From NCBI GenBank assembly GCA_020099315.1, contig CP083650.1, forward strand, positions 2,790,001 through 2,854,000: a DNA stretch of 64,000 nt, in the 5' to 3' direction. Both the position numbers and the translations under genes were made by a program. Of this stretch, positions 18,224 through 26,679 are shown piece after piece. Position 1 is the first letter of the stretch; every line of letters starts with the position of its first letter. The DNA is from Citrobacter europaeus (GTDB lineage Bacteria > Pseudomonadota > Gammaproteobacteria > Enterobacterales > Enterobacteriaceae). The notes beneath the pieces are model-generated. The model made no database searches, had not been told where the DNA came from, and was given only the letters and a program-made list of their open reading frames with translations.

Positions 18224-19108
18224 ATGATTAACAAAATTTTCGCTCTCCCGGTCATTGAACAAATTACCCCTGTCCTCTCCCGCCGTCAGCTTGATGAGCT
18301 TGAGGTTCTTGTTGTCGATCACCCACAGGTTAAAGCTTCTTTCGCACTGCAGGGCGCACACCTTCTTTCCTGGAAACCAAACGGCGAAGAGGACGTTCTG
18401 TGGTTAAGTAACAACACTCCGTTTAAAACCGGCGTAGCGCTGCGTGGCGGCGTACCAATATGCTGGCCGTGGTTTGGTCCGGCGGCTCAGCAGGGTCTGC
18501 CTTCTCATGGCTTTGCCCGTAACCTGCCATGGACGCTAAAAGCACACAACGAAGACGACAATAGCGTGGTGCTGACGTTTGAACTGCAAAGCAACGCTGA
18601 AACGCGTCAGCTATGGCCGCATGAATTCTGCCTGTTGGCCCGTTTCAAAGTGGGCGCTACCTGTGAGATGGAACTGGAAGCTCACGGTGAGTTTGAAACC
18701 ACCTCTGCGCTGCATACCTATTTCAACGTGGGTGACATTGCGGCAGTGAAAGTCAGTGGTCTTGGCGATCGACTGATCGATAAAGTGAATGATGCTAAAG
18801 AAGATGTGCTGGCTGATGGTATCCAGACCTTCCCGGACAGGACCGATCGTGTTTATCTGAACCCGGAAGCGTGCAGCGTGATTCATGATGCTGCGTTGAA
18901 TCGCAATATCGACGTCGTCCACCACCATCATCTGAACGTCGTGGGCTGGAACCCGGGCCCGGCACTGTCCGTCAGCATGGGCGACATGCCTGATGACGGC
19001 TACAAAACGTTTGTTTGCGTAGAGACGGCTTATGCGACAGCTCCGCAGAAAACCACTGAAGAAAAACCGTCTCGCCTGGCGCAAACTATCCGGGTAGCTA
19101 AACGCTAA
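18224..19108 (+). CDS. yeaD: Glucose-6-phosphate 1-epimerase-like protein YeaD
   Basis: Aldose-1-epimerase-fold enzyme of 294 residues that interconverts alpha and beta anomers of a hexose 6-phosphate; E. coli and Salmonella homologues bind hexose phosphates. Family marks are the FALQGAHLLSWKP strand, the SHGFARNLPW motif with its catalytic His, and the Glu in VCVETAYA. The open frame starts far upstream inside the ERIC element, but ATG 18224 (MINKIFALPVIEQ) follows AAGGATTGC and matches the K-12 start. It follows gapA, consistent with a glycolytic housekeeping role. Confidence 0.95.
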   Translation: MINKIFALPVIEQITPVLSRRQLDELEVLVVDHPQVKASFALQGAHLLSWKPNGEEDVLWLSNNTPFKTGVALRGGVPICWPWFGPAAQQGLPSHGFARNLPWTLKAHNEDDNSVVLTFELQSNAETRQLWPHEFCLLARFKVGATCEMELEAHGEFETTSALHTYFNVGDIAAVKVSGLGDRLIDKVNDAKEDVLADGIQTFPDRTDRVYLNPEACSVIHDAALNRNIDVVHHHHLNVVGWNPGPALSVSMGDMPDDGYKTFVCVETAYATAPQKTTEEKPSRLAQTIRVAKR

Positions 19109-19125
19109 CACAGCTCTGCGCACCA

Positions 19126-19155
19126 TGCCGGATGCGGCTCACGCCTTATCCGGCC
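19126..19155. repeat. REP element
   Basis: Repetitive extragenic palindrome with arms TGCCGGATG and TATCCGGCC around GCGGCTCACGCCT, just after yeaD and before the convergent yeaE remnant. It is the typical enterobacterial REP core. Confidence 0.8.
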
Positions 19156-19190
19156 AACAAACCGCTCGCAGCCGTAGGCTATTCGACAAA

Positions 19191-20045
19191 TCAGGCCATA
19201 TCCAGCGCCGTTTTGCCTTTTGGTGCCGGATATGCCTTATCTAACTGCTTCAGCTCATCAACAGAGAGCGCTATCTCCAGGGCAGCGGCATTCTGTTCCA
19301 CATGCGCTACGCTTGCCGCTTTCGGAATCGCCATTACGCCCGGAAGACGAATCACCCACGCCAGCAAAACCTGAGCAGCGCTAACATTGTGCGTGCGCGC
19401 AATGTCGTTAACCACAGAGTTAGAAAGCAAGTCACCGCGCAGTCGACCTGCCTGAGCCAGTGGGCTGTAAGCCATAACTGGCATCTGCTGCTGCTGGCAC
19501 CACGGCAGCAAATCATATTCAATACCGCGCGATGCTAAATGATAAAGCACCTGGTTAGTTGCGCATTCCCGTCCACCTGGTACCTGCCATAACGCCTGCA
19601 TATCATCATAATCGAGATTTGAGACGCCCTAGCGACGGATTTTCCCCTGCGCGATAAGCGCTTCCATAGCGTCGATGGTCTCAGCAAATGAAAAATTTCC
19701 CGACCAGTGCAGCAAATAGAGATCCAGATAATCAGTTTTCAGTCGACGCAAGCTCGCTTCACAGGCGGTAATGGCCTTCTGTCCACCGGCATTCCAGGGA
19801 TAAACTTTCGAGACTAAAAAGGCGTTATCACGCCGCCCCGCTATTGCTTCACCCACAACCTCTTCCGCTGCGCCATCAGCATACATTTCGGCGGTATCAA
19901 TCAGCCGCAGCCCGAGATCAAGACCCGCTCGCAGGGCTGAAACCTCATCCCGACGTCGGCTTCGGTCCTCGCCCATGTACCATGTTCCCTGCCCAATAGC
20001 AGGAAGCGATTCCTGCTTTGTAAACATCACCTGTTTCGCTGTCAT
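19191..20045 (-). pseudogene. yeaE: Aldo-keto reductase YeaE interrupted by one in-frame amber codon
   Basis: From ATG 20045 (ribosome site AGGAGGGTGCG) to the stop at 19191 the frame would encode 284 residues, exactly the E. coli YeaE size, an AKR that reduces methylglyoxal. At 19629-19631 a TAG stands where the sequence reads IRR-stop-GVSNLDYDDMQ; E. coli has tryptophan (IRRWGVSNLD), so one TGG-to-TAG change explains it. Nothing else is shifted and downstream codons are intact. The first half keeps the catalytic Asp/Tyr (LIDTAEMYADG), Lys and His (LLHWSGNF), but a 138-residue product would lack half the barrel. A recent mutation, suppressed amber or read error are the options. Confidence 0.88.
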
Positions 20046-20156
20046 CGCACCCTCCTGTGTTAATGCATCACAGTAAAGCAAAACAACCGGCATGTGTCCT
20101 GTTAAGGTGCACAAATTGCACCATCCGTGATTGGAATTGACCGCTATGGCAATGGC

Positions 20157-20190
20157 ATAAAAAACCCGGGAAGAAATAATGCTCCCGGGC
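20157..20190 (-). terminator. Terminator of the small exported-protein pair
   Basis: On the minus strand GCCCGGGAG ... TTCCCGGG followed by TTTTTT, 30 bases after the stop of the gene at 20222. The stem is CCCGGGA/TCCCGGG. Confidence 0.8.
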
Positions 20191-20221
20191 TAAATAGCAA
20201 AAAATCTTAACTGCGCGGTGG

Positions 20222-20575
20222 TTATTTCAAGCGGCCTAAATATTTACCCTCTTTCATCGCATTGATCTTTCCATTTTTATAAACGATGACGGAAATCAGG
20301 CCCGCGCTATAAGTCTGAGCTTCTGCACTGTTCTCATCATTTGCCGCAGCTTTGCCATTAATATAAGCAATACCATCAGCGCCGCATTTAAAGTCTACGC
20401 CCAGTTTATTCACATGCACTGGTGTGATTTTAGTGACGTGTACCGGAGCATTCGCATCGCTGACCATCGTTTTATGTTCATGCTGCAGCTGCTGTCGATA
20501 TGCTTCACTGATGGCATAGGCGGGCACCGCTGCAGATGTCGCTGCCAGCACAGCGATAATTATTAATTTTTTCAT
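20222..20575 (-). CDS. Small exported protein of unknown function
   Basis: 117 residues with a signal peptide (MKKLIIIAVLAATSAAVPAYA, cleavage likely after AYA), so probably periplasmic. I do not recognise a family. The mature part is polar, has one cysteine (FKCGADG) and a short repeat in which PVHV occurs twice (about residues 44-54); the second half resembles a small beta domain (GIAYINGKAAAN, SVIVYKNGKINA). It starts ten bases after the stop of the upstream lipoprotein gene on the same strand and shares its terminator, so the two form one operon. K-12 has no counterpart between yeaE and mipA. Confidence 0.75.
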   Translation of the reverse strand: MKKLIIIAVLAATSAAVPAYAISEAYRQQLQHEHKTMVSDANAPVHVTKITPVHVNKLGVDFKCGADGIAYINGKAAANDENSAEAQTYSAGLISVIVYKNGKINAMKEGKYLGRLK

Positions 20576-20585
20576 AAGTTAAATC

Positions 20586-20828
20586 TTAATATTTGTCGTG
20601 TTTGTGGTGATGACTGGTATTAGTATCATTTGAGCTATATACGTTTTGCGCGTTTTCCATAGCCTGTTTTTCAGCTGCGGCATTGATTGTCGCCTGACGG
20701 TTTTGCTCTGCGATATAGCAGGCATCGCGGCTCACGCCCTTGCTTTCGCAAGCATTCATGCGTGAAGCCTCAGTGGAACATCCCGCCAGAACGCAGCTCA
20801 TCATCGCTATCAAGATTAACTTTTTCAT
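20586..20828 (-). CDS. Small lipoprotein with histidine-rich tail
   Basis: 80 residues with a lipoprotein signal (MKKLILIAMMSCVLAGCS; lipobox LAGC, lipidated Cys17). Residue +2 is Ser, which predicts sorting to the outer membrane. The mature part has two more cysteines (NACESKG, DACYIAE), which may pair, then a helical Ala/Gln/Asn-rich stretch and a C-terminus SHHHKHDKY that could bind a metal ion. I do not recognise the family. First gene of the two-gene unit with the 117-residue exported protein. Function unknown; metal binding is only suggested by composition. Confidence 0.75.
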   Translation of the reverse strand: MKKLILIAMMSCVLAGCSTEASRMNACESKGVSRDACYIAEQNRQATINAAAEKQAMENAQNVYSSNDTNTSHHHKHDKY

Positions 20829-21359
20829 TATTTATACCCGGTTGATTCTCAAGAAAGCCACATGGCATGTAATACCTCAGCCACGCAGAGTTACTGTCTT
20901 AACTTTAAGTTGGATTAATATCTGCAATAGATAATTTAATGTCAATTTTAATTTTTTCAGATAAATACCCAAAAGATGTAAAGTAAAAATGAATTGAATG
21001 CTTTTCTTTTTTTTCAAATGAAAGTTAACTTTCAATGTTAATCAAAAAGAATAAAATAGTTATCAACTGTTTTATAGCGCACGATAAGAAATAATAAATG
21101 CATGCTACGATTATAAAAGAGAATCCTATCAAGATATTGCACAAACCAAAATCACTTACACAGGACAATGATTCGTAAAATTGTGCAGATACGCCTCCCT
21201 TACCAAACGAAGATATTTAAGGTTAATCATGCAAGAGGTTTAATTTTGGTAATTGCGACAGAGAAACTACGTTAAATATTCGTTGCGACCAGGTGTAATG
21301 TCATAATGGCACAAAAAATCAAATCTCATGTTTTAGATCAACATTTATCTCTGTTACGC
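20829..21359. other. AT-rich gap upstream of the lipoprotein pair
   Basis: About 530 bases with no credible gene on either strand. It is markedly AT-rich, especially 20930-21120, unlike the flanking backbone, and must hold the promoter of the minus-strand lipoprotein operon. No tRNA, hairpin-terminator pair typical of a small RNA, or repeat was recognised. The composition suggests that this segment and the two small genes were acquired together. Confidence 0.6.
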
Positions 21360-21386
21360 ACAAAAAAGCCCGCATCTCTGCGGGCT
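21360..21386 (-). terminator. Terminator of mipA
   Basis: On the minus strand AGCCCGC AGAGAT GCGGGCT followed by TTTTTG; seven-base perfect stem 21 bases after the mipA stop. The plus strand has no T run, so it works in the mipA direction only. Confidence 0.9.
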
Positions 21387-21407
21387 AGTGTTTGACACGC
21401 AGTGGTA

Positions 21408-22154
21408 TCAGAACTTGTAGGTCACACCCACTGAGAAGATGCCAGACCAGGACTTGTCAACCATTGGGCTGTCCTTCACTTCATCACTCAAACGCACATA
21501 ACGGCCAGTGCCGTATACGTTCCAGTTGCCAAGGAAGTTATAGCTCGCGGTTAACTCCAGGAACGGATCCCAACCATCGTCAGCGTTGTAGCTTTTCAGA
21601 CCACTGCGGCGAGACTCGTTATTAGACACGCCATAATAATAGTCGTTGTAGTTTTCGCTGCTGTACTGCACACCGATACCCGGCGTCAGAGTCAGCGCAC
21701 CGTTGGTGTAACGGTAGAGCCAGGCCAGATCCCAGATAAAACCATTGCTGTTATCCAGAGTATCACCCGCCAGTGCAGTACGCAGGAAACCATACTGGGT
21801 GTTATGTACATACGAGAGGCCAGCCATCAAGCTGCTTTTACGCTTGTCGAGTTGGCGCAAAGCATGGCTATCGCTATCACCCGGCTTGAAGTGCGTCGGA
21901 TCATAGTACGCCATGATGGAGAGCTTATCTGCCGTATCATTCCACAGATAGTAGCCGCCACCCAGACCGTGGAACCAGACGTTATCGCCTTCATAGGTGA
22001 CAACCGGAACGGGATAAACATCACGGTCATACTGTTTGTACGGGCTGTTAATCACGCCGGCACCTGCACCAACAGTCCACTGACTTTCCGCCTGTGCGGT
22101 GCTAACTGCGGTTGCTGCAAGGATGCCCAATGCCAGAAGTTTGAGTTTGGTCAC
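21408..22154 (-). CDS. mipA: MltA-interacting outer-membrane protein MipA
   Basis: Outer-membrane beta-barrel protein; in E. coli MipA bridges the lytic transglycosylase MltA and the synthase PBP1B at the murein, and it can act as an entry route for some antibiotics. 248 residues from GTG 22154, which gives VTKLKLLALGILAATAVSTAQA as signal peptide and matches the K-12 length; the frame extends twelve codons upstream without support. The C-terminus SVGVTYKF ends in Phe as barrel proteins do, and alternating hydrophobic strands with aromatic girdles run throughout (GLGGGYYLWND, YSSENYNDYYYG). Confidence 0.94.
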   Translation of the reverse strand: MTKLKLLALGILAATAVSTAQAESQWTVGAGAGVINSPYKQYDRDVYPVPVVTYEGDNVWFHGLGGGYYLWNDTADKLSIMAYYDPTHFKPGDSDSHALRQLDKRKSSLMAGLSYVHNTQYGFLRTALAGDTLDNSNGFIWDLAWLYRYTNGALTLTPGIGVQYSSENYNDYYYGVSNNESRRSGLKSYNADDGWDPFLELTASYNFLGNWNVYGTGRYVRLSDEVKDSPMVDKSWSGIFSVGVTYKF

Positions 22155-22468
22155 AGTCCATAATTCCTTATTCAAATGTGTAGCGGTCAAAGTTTAACCG
22201 CCAATACGCTTCAGCCCAACTATTTTACGTATTCGCCCCGGAATGTAACCCCCTAATTTCTCAGCGAGTGATGACAATTTGCTTGCAGAAGGGTTAACAC
22301 TGTATGAATCCTGCCTCATTTCTTTACATAAGATGTGCTTTTTTTGCTGATGAGTTATTGATATGCCATTGAAATTCATTTGCGCACACAGGCAAGTTTT
22401 GCAAATGCCATCTACGCTTAATTTTAGAAGGTGTATCACCGAATGCGTTGATCTCCTGACCACCACAA
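22155..22468. other. mipA-yeaG intergenic region, left part
   Basis: About 310 bases between mipA (left) and the yeaG sigma-54 promoter (right). A 90-codon frame in it on the minus strand is not supported by ribosome site or known family. It presumably holds the mipA promoter and activator sites for yeaG; no site was clear enough to name. Confidence 0.45.
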
Positions 22469-22484
22469 TGGCATGAGAGTTGCT
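22469..22484 (+). promoter_or_regulatory. Sigma-54 promoter of yeaGH
   Basis: TGGCATGAGAGTTGCT: the -24 element TGGCATG and -12 element TTGCT have the exact GG-to-GC spacing of sigma-54 promoters. It lies about 100 bases before the yeaG ATG. In E. coli the yeaGH operon is known to be transcribed by RpoN with NtrC in nitrogen starvation and to be linked to RpoS. Confidence 0.85.
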
Positions 22485-22587
22485 TATTTCTTCAGCGGCG
22501 ACGTCGTTCAGTTTACCTCTTCAGGGGCCTCTACTATTCATATGAACGGCTCTTAACATGTGCTAAAAAACGAAAGGACGGCATACC

Positions 22588-24522
22588 ATGAATATATTCG
22601 ATCACTATCGCCAGCGTTATGAAGCTGCCAAGGACGAAGAGTTCACGCTGCAGGAGTTTCTTACCACTTGTCGGCAAGATCGCAGTGCTTATGCCAACGC
22701 GGCAGAGCGGCTATTAATGGCTATTGGTGAGCCTGTCATGGTCGACACTGCCCACGAACCTCGACTTTCTCGACTCTTTTCGAATCGGGTGATTGCACGA
22801 TATCCCGCCTTTGAAGAGTTTTACGGCATGGAAGACGCCATTGAGCAGATTGTTTCTTATTTGAAGCATGCGGCTCAAGGTCTGGAAGAGAAGAAGCAGA
22901 TCCTGTATCTGCTGGGGCCTGTGGGAGGGGGGAAATCATCTCTTGCTGAGCGGCTGAAGTCGCTGATGCAGCGAGTACCGATTTATGTCCTGAGCGCCAA
23001 TGGCGAACGTAGTCCGGTAAACGATCATCCGTTATGCCTGTTTAATCCACAGGAAGACGCGCAGATTCTGGAAAAAGAGTATGGGATCCCGCGTCGCTAT
23101 CTCGGTACGATCATGTCGCCGTGGGCTGCGAAACGTCTGCATGATTTTGGCGGGGACATTACAAAATTCCGCGTCGTCAAAGTCTGGCCGTCTATTCTGG
23201 AGCAGATCGCAATCGCCAAAACGGAGCCTGGTGATGAAAACAACCAGGATATCTCTGCGCTGGTGGGGAAAGTGGATATTCGTAAACTCGAACACCACGC
23301 CCAGAACGATCCTGATGCCTATGGTTATTCGGGTGCACTGTGCCGCTCAAACCAGGGGATTATGGAGTTCGTTGAGATGTTTAAAGCACCGATTAAAGTG
23401 CTGCATCCTCTGCTGACCGCAACCCAGGAAGGAAACTACAACGGGACAGAAGGTATCTCCGCCCTGCCGTTTAACGGGATTATTCTTGCCCACTCGAACG
23501 AATCCGAATGGGTGACGTTCCGTAATAACAAAAACAATGAGGCGTTCCTTGACCGTGTTTACATCGTCAAAGTGCCTTATTGCCTGCGGATCTCCGAAGA
23601 GATCAAGATTTACGAAAAACTGCTCAATCATAGTGAGCTGACCCATGCGCCTTGCGCGCCGGGTACGCTGGAAACGCTCTCTCGCTTCACCATTCTTTCT
23701 CGTCTGAAAGAACCTGAGAACTCGAGCATTTACTCGAAGATGCGCGTTTACGATGGTGAAAGCCTGAAAGATACCGATCCAAAAGCGAAGTCCTACCAGG
23801 AGTATCGGGATTACGCTGGGGTAGATGAGGGAATGAACGGTCTCTCCACGCGTTTTGCGTTTAAGATCCTTTCTCGCGTCTTTAACTTTGATCATGCAGA
23901 AGTTGCGGCGAACCCGGTGCATCTGTTCTACGTCCTGGAACAGCAAATCGAGCGCGAACAGTTCCCACAGGAGCTGGCTGAACGATATCTTGAGTTCCTG
24001 AAAGGTTATCTGATCCCGAAATATGCTGAATTCATTGGCAAAGAGATCCAGACAGCCTATCTCGAATCCTATTCCGAATATGGACAAAATATTTTCGACC
24101 GCTATGTCACTTATGCGGATTTCTGGATTCAGGATCAGGAGTATCGCGACCCGGATACCGGTCAGCTGTTTGACCGTGAGTCGCTGAACTCAGAACTGGA
24201 GAAAATTGAGAAGCCGGCGGGTATCAGTAACCCGAAAGATTTCCGTAACGAGATCGTTAACTTTGTTCTGCGTGCCAGAGCGAATAACAGCGGTCGTAAC
24301 CCAAACTGGACCAGTTACGAAAAATTGCGCACGGTTATTGAGAAGAAAATGTTCTCCAATACCGAAGAGCTGCTGCCGGTCATTTCGTTCAACGCCAAAA
24401 CCTCGACTGACGAGCAGAAAAAGCACGACGATTTTGTCGATCGTATGATGGAAAAAGGCTACACGCGTAAACAGGTGCGTTTACTGTGCGAATGGTATTT
24501 GCGCGTACGTAAATCGTCCTAA
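22588..24522 (+). CDS. yeaG: Serine protein kinase of the PrkA family, YeaG
   Basis: 644-residue cytoplasmic AAA-type protein kinase; in E. coli YeaG phosphorylates itself and other proteins and helps survival of long nitrogen starvation. The N-terminal PrkA AAA domain has Walker A GPVGGGKS at residues 110-117; the C-terminal kinase-like domain follows from about residue 400. The start has GAAAGGACG upstream. yeaH follows after a REP pair, the constant yeaGH operon, and a sigma-54 promoter stands about 100 bases upstream, so expression should respond to NtrC or another RpoN activator. Confidence 0.96.
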   Translation: MNIFDHYRQRYEAAKDEEFTLQEFLTTCRQDRSAYANAAERLLMAIGEPVMVDTAHEPRLSRLFSNRVIARYPAFEEFYGMEDAIEQIVSYLKHAAQGLEEKKQILYLLGPVGGGKSSLAERLKSLMQRVPIYVLSANGERSPVNDHPLCLFNPQEDAQILEKEYGIPRRYLGTIMSPWAAKRLHDFGGDITKFRVVKVWPSILEQIAIAKTEPGDENNQDISALVGKVDIRKLEHHAQNDPDAYGYSGALCRSNQGIMEFVEMFKAPIKVLHPLLTATQEGNYNGTEGISALPFNGIILAHSNESEWVTFRNNKNNEAFLDRVYIVKVPYCLRISEEIKIYEKLLNHSELTHAPCAPGTLETLSRFTILSRLKEPENSSIYSKMRVYDGESLKDTDPKAKSYQEYRDYAGVDEGMNGLSTRFAFKILSRVFNFDHAEVAANPVHLFYVLEQQIEREQFPQELAERYLEFLKGYLIPKYAEFIGKEIQTAYLESYSEYGQNIFDRYVTYADFWIQDQEYRDPDTGQLFDRESLNSELEKIEKPAGISNPKDFRNEIVNFVLRARANNSGRNPNWTSYEKLRTVIEKKMFSNTEELLPVISFNAKTSTDEQKKHDDFVDRMMEKGYTRKQVRLLCEWYLRVRKSS

Positions 24523-24531
24523 TAGCATAAA

Positions 24532-24609
24532 TGCCCGGCGGCGCATGCGCTTACCGGGCTTGCAAAACAATGTTCCGTAGGCCGGATAGCGCCAGCGCCA
24601 TCCGGCACT
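24532..24609. repeat. REP pair (BIME) between yeaG and yeaH
   Basis: Two palindromes: 24532-24560 (TGCCCGGCG ... TTACCGGGCT) and 24578-24609 (GTAGGCCGGATAGC ... GCCATCCGGCAC). They lie in opposite orientation in the only gap of the operon, where they may stabilise the yeaG message or attenuate yeaH. Confidence 0.85.
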
Positions 24610-24646
24610 TACAGACATGGCGAACAGTTGGCAGTACGGGGGGCAT

Positions 24647-25930
24647 ATGACCTGGTTCATAGACCGACGTCTTAACGGCAAAAACAAGAGCACGGTAAAC
24701 CGTCAGCGCTTCTTACGCCGTTATAAATCGCAAATTAAACAGTCGATCTCCGAGGCCATTAACAAGCGTTCGGTGACTGATGTGGATAGCGGCGAATCTG
24801 TCTCTATTCCGACCGATGATATTAGCGAACCGATGTTCCACCAGGGGCGTGGCGGCCTGCGCCATCGTGTGCATCCGGGTAACGACCATTTTGTGCAGAA
24901 TGACCGTATTGAGCGCCCACAGGGTGGCGACGGCGGTTCAGGAAGCGGGCAAGGCCAGGCCAGCCAGGATGGCGAAGGTCAGGATGAATTCGTCTTCCAG
25001 ATCTCTAAAGATGAGTATCTCGATCTGTTGTTCGAAGATTTAGCACTTCCTAACCTGAAGCAGAATCAGCAGCGTCAGTTAACGGAGTACAAAACGCACC
25101 GGGCAGGGTTTACCTCAAACGGTGTGCCTGCCAACATCAGCGTGGTGCGCTCCCTGCAAAACTCACTGGCGCGCCGCACGGCGATGACGGCGGGTAAGCG
25201 TCGCGAACTGCATGCGCTCGAAGCAGATTTGGAAACCATCGCGAAAAGTGAACCAGCGCAGTTGCTGGAAGAAGAACGGTTACGCAAAGAAATTGCCGAA
25301 TTACGGGCAAAAATCGAACGCGTGCCGTTTATCGACACCTTTGATTTACGCTACAAGAATTATGAAAAACGGCCCGATCCTTCCAGCCAGGCAGTGATGT
25401 TTTGTCTGATGGACGTTTCTGGCTCAATGGATCAGTCGACCAAAGACATGGCCAAGCGTTTTTACATCCTGCTGTATTTGTTCCTGAGCAGGACCTACAA
25501 AAACGTGGAAGTGGTTTATATTCGCCACCATACCCAGGCGAAAGAGGTGGATGAGCACGAGTTCTTCTACTCTCAGGAAACCGGTGGCACCATTGTCTCC
25601 AGCGCGTTGAAGTTAATGGATGAAGTGGTAAAAGACCGTTATGACCCGGCCCAGTGGAATATATATGCCGCGCAGGCCTCGGACGGTGATAACTGGGCGG
25701 ATGATTCACCGTTGTGTCACGAGATTCTGGCGAAAAAACTGCTACCGGTGGTGCGATATTATAGCTATATCGAAATCACCCGCCGCGCGCACCAGACCTT
25801 GTGGCGTGAATACGAACATCTACAGTCAACGTTTGAAAATTTTGCGATGCAACATATCCGCGACCAGGATGATATTTATCCGGTATTCCGCGAACTGTTT
25901 CATAAGCAAAGTACGACCAGTAATAGCTGA
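24647..25930 (+). CDS. yeaH: YeaH, UPF0229 protein with von Willebrand A-type domain
   Basis: 427 residues from ATG 24647 (MTWFIDRRLNGKNKS), the K-12 start; the frame extends ten codons upstream. Layout: basic N-terminal part, a low-complexity Gly/Gln/Ser linker (GGDGGSGSGQGQASQDGEGQ, about residues 94-113), a helical region, then a VWA-like domain with the metal-ion motif FCLMDVSGSMDQS and the distal SQETGGTIVSSAL. It resembles SpoVR/PrkA-associated YhbH proteins of Bacillus, which are always linked to a PrkA kinase. It probably works with YeaG as substrate or partner; the molecular role is not proven. Confidence 0.95.
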   Translation: MTWFIDRRLNGKNKSTVNRQRFLRRYKSQIKQSISEAINKRSVTDVDSGESVSIPTDDISEPMFHQGRGGLRHRVHPGNDHFVQNDRIERPQGGDGGSGSGQGQASQDGEGQDEFVFQISKDEYLDLLFEDLALPNLKQNQQRQLTEYKTHRAGFTSNGVPANISVVRSLQNSLARRTAMTAGKRRELHALEADLETIAKSEPAQLLEEERLRKEIAELRAKIERVPFIDTFDLRYKNYEKRPDPSSQAVMFCLMDVSGSMDQSTKDMAKRFYILLYLFLSRTYKNVEVVYIRHHTQAKEVDEHEFFYSQETGGTIVSSALKLMDEVVKDRYDPAQWNIYAAQASDGDNWADDSPLCHEILAKKLLPVVRYYSYIEITRRAHQTLWREYEHLQSTFENFAMQHIRDQDDIYPVFRELFHKQSTTSNS

Positions 25931-25941
25931 CCACATAAACA

Positions 25942-25976
25942 AATCAGCCAGAGATTGCCTCCTCTGGCTGATTTTT
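25942..25976 (+). terminator. Terminator of yeaGH
   Basis: Eleven-base stem ATCAGCCAGAG / CTCTGGCTGAT followed by TTTTAT, about 12 bases after the yeaH stop. Confidence 0.92.
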
Positions 25977-26005
25977 ATGACCACGTATCTTGACCAGACT
26001 TTATG

Positions 26006-26644
26006 TCATAGCGCATTTTGTCTCAGGCAAGCCACTTCCACTTCGAGCGCGGAAATATCGCCAGAAGACAACAGAAGTTGCATTTTCACGAGTGACTCCT
26101 CTGGTAGCTGGTACAAATTAAGGGCCAGTAATCGTTCAATTTCACCCATCGGCAGGCGATATTTTATTATTTTAGCCGGATTACCTCCGACTACAGCATA
26201 CGGTGGCACATCTTTAGTCACCACCGCACCTGCTGCAACAACAGCGCCTTCCCCAATAGTAACGCCTGGCATGATCATGGCCCGCATACCTAACCAACAA
26301 CCATCATGCAACACCGTGTCGCCACGAAACTCGTAAGCATCTTTGATTGACGCCATAAAAGGATAAAGGCTGATCCAGTCAAGCCGATGCGTACTATTTC
26401 CACCCATCAGAATAACGCTTTCCGCGCCTATGCAGACGAAATTCCCGATAATCAACTTATCCAAATGTCCAAGCGGTTCCCAGTCTTTGCTGATCTCATC
26501 GCCGAGTAAATACCTCACAACCGAACGTTCGAATCCTTGATCCCAGCAATCACTGTAATAACTATGTGTACCCTTAATAATAATATTAGGGTTGGTCACC
26601 GTCTGATGAAGATACTCCATTCTCGACCAGTGTTTTTCTGACAC
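26006..26644 (-). CDS. CatB-type xenobiotic acetyltransferase (hexapeptide repeat)
   Basis: 212-residue acyltransferase of the left-handed beta-helix fold, CatB/Vat branch. The signature is GGNSTHRLDW with the catalytic His, then hexapeptide repeats GCWLGMRAMIMPGVTIGEGAVVAAGAVVTKDVPPYAVVGG (written here as family pattern from about residue 110 to 150). Relatives acetylate chloramphenicol or streptogramins with acetyl-CoA, but many chromosomal members have unknown substrates. The start is GTG at 26644 behind AAAGGATT; an ATG eight codons in is the alternative. It is last in a minus-strand trio with the hemerythrin-like protein and a methyltransferase. Resistance should not be assumed from sequence. 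Confidence 0.85.
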   Translation of the reverse strand: MSEKHWSRMEYLHQTVTNPNIIIKGTHSYYSDCWDQGFERSVVRYLLGDEISKDWEPLGHLDKLIIGNFVCIGAESVILMGGNSTHRLDWISLYPFMASIKDAYEFRGDTVLHDGCWLGMRAMIMPGVTIGEGAVVAAGAVVTKDVPPYAVVGGNPAKIIKYRLPMGEIERLLALNLYQLPEESLVKMQLLLSSGDISALEVEVACLRQNAL

Positions 26645-26679
26645 TTCACAATCCTTTTATCATTGAGTTTTAAAACACC

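Noticed and set aside
22194..22466. 90-codon frame between mipA and yeaG
   Set aside because: No convincing ribosome site or homologue. The region has to hold the mipA promoter and upstream control of yeaG.
23347..24087. 246-codon frame antisense to yeaG
   Set aside because: Shadow of the conserved kinase gene, with no start signal or family.
26006..26644. Calling the CatB-type gene a chloramphenicol-resistance gene
   Set aside because: The fold and catalytic His are present, but chromosomal relatives often have other substrates, and there is no integron or mobile context.
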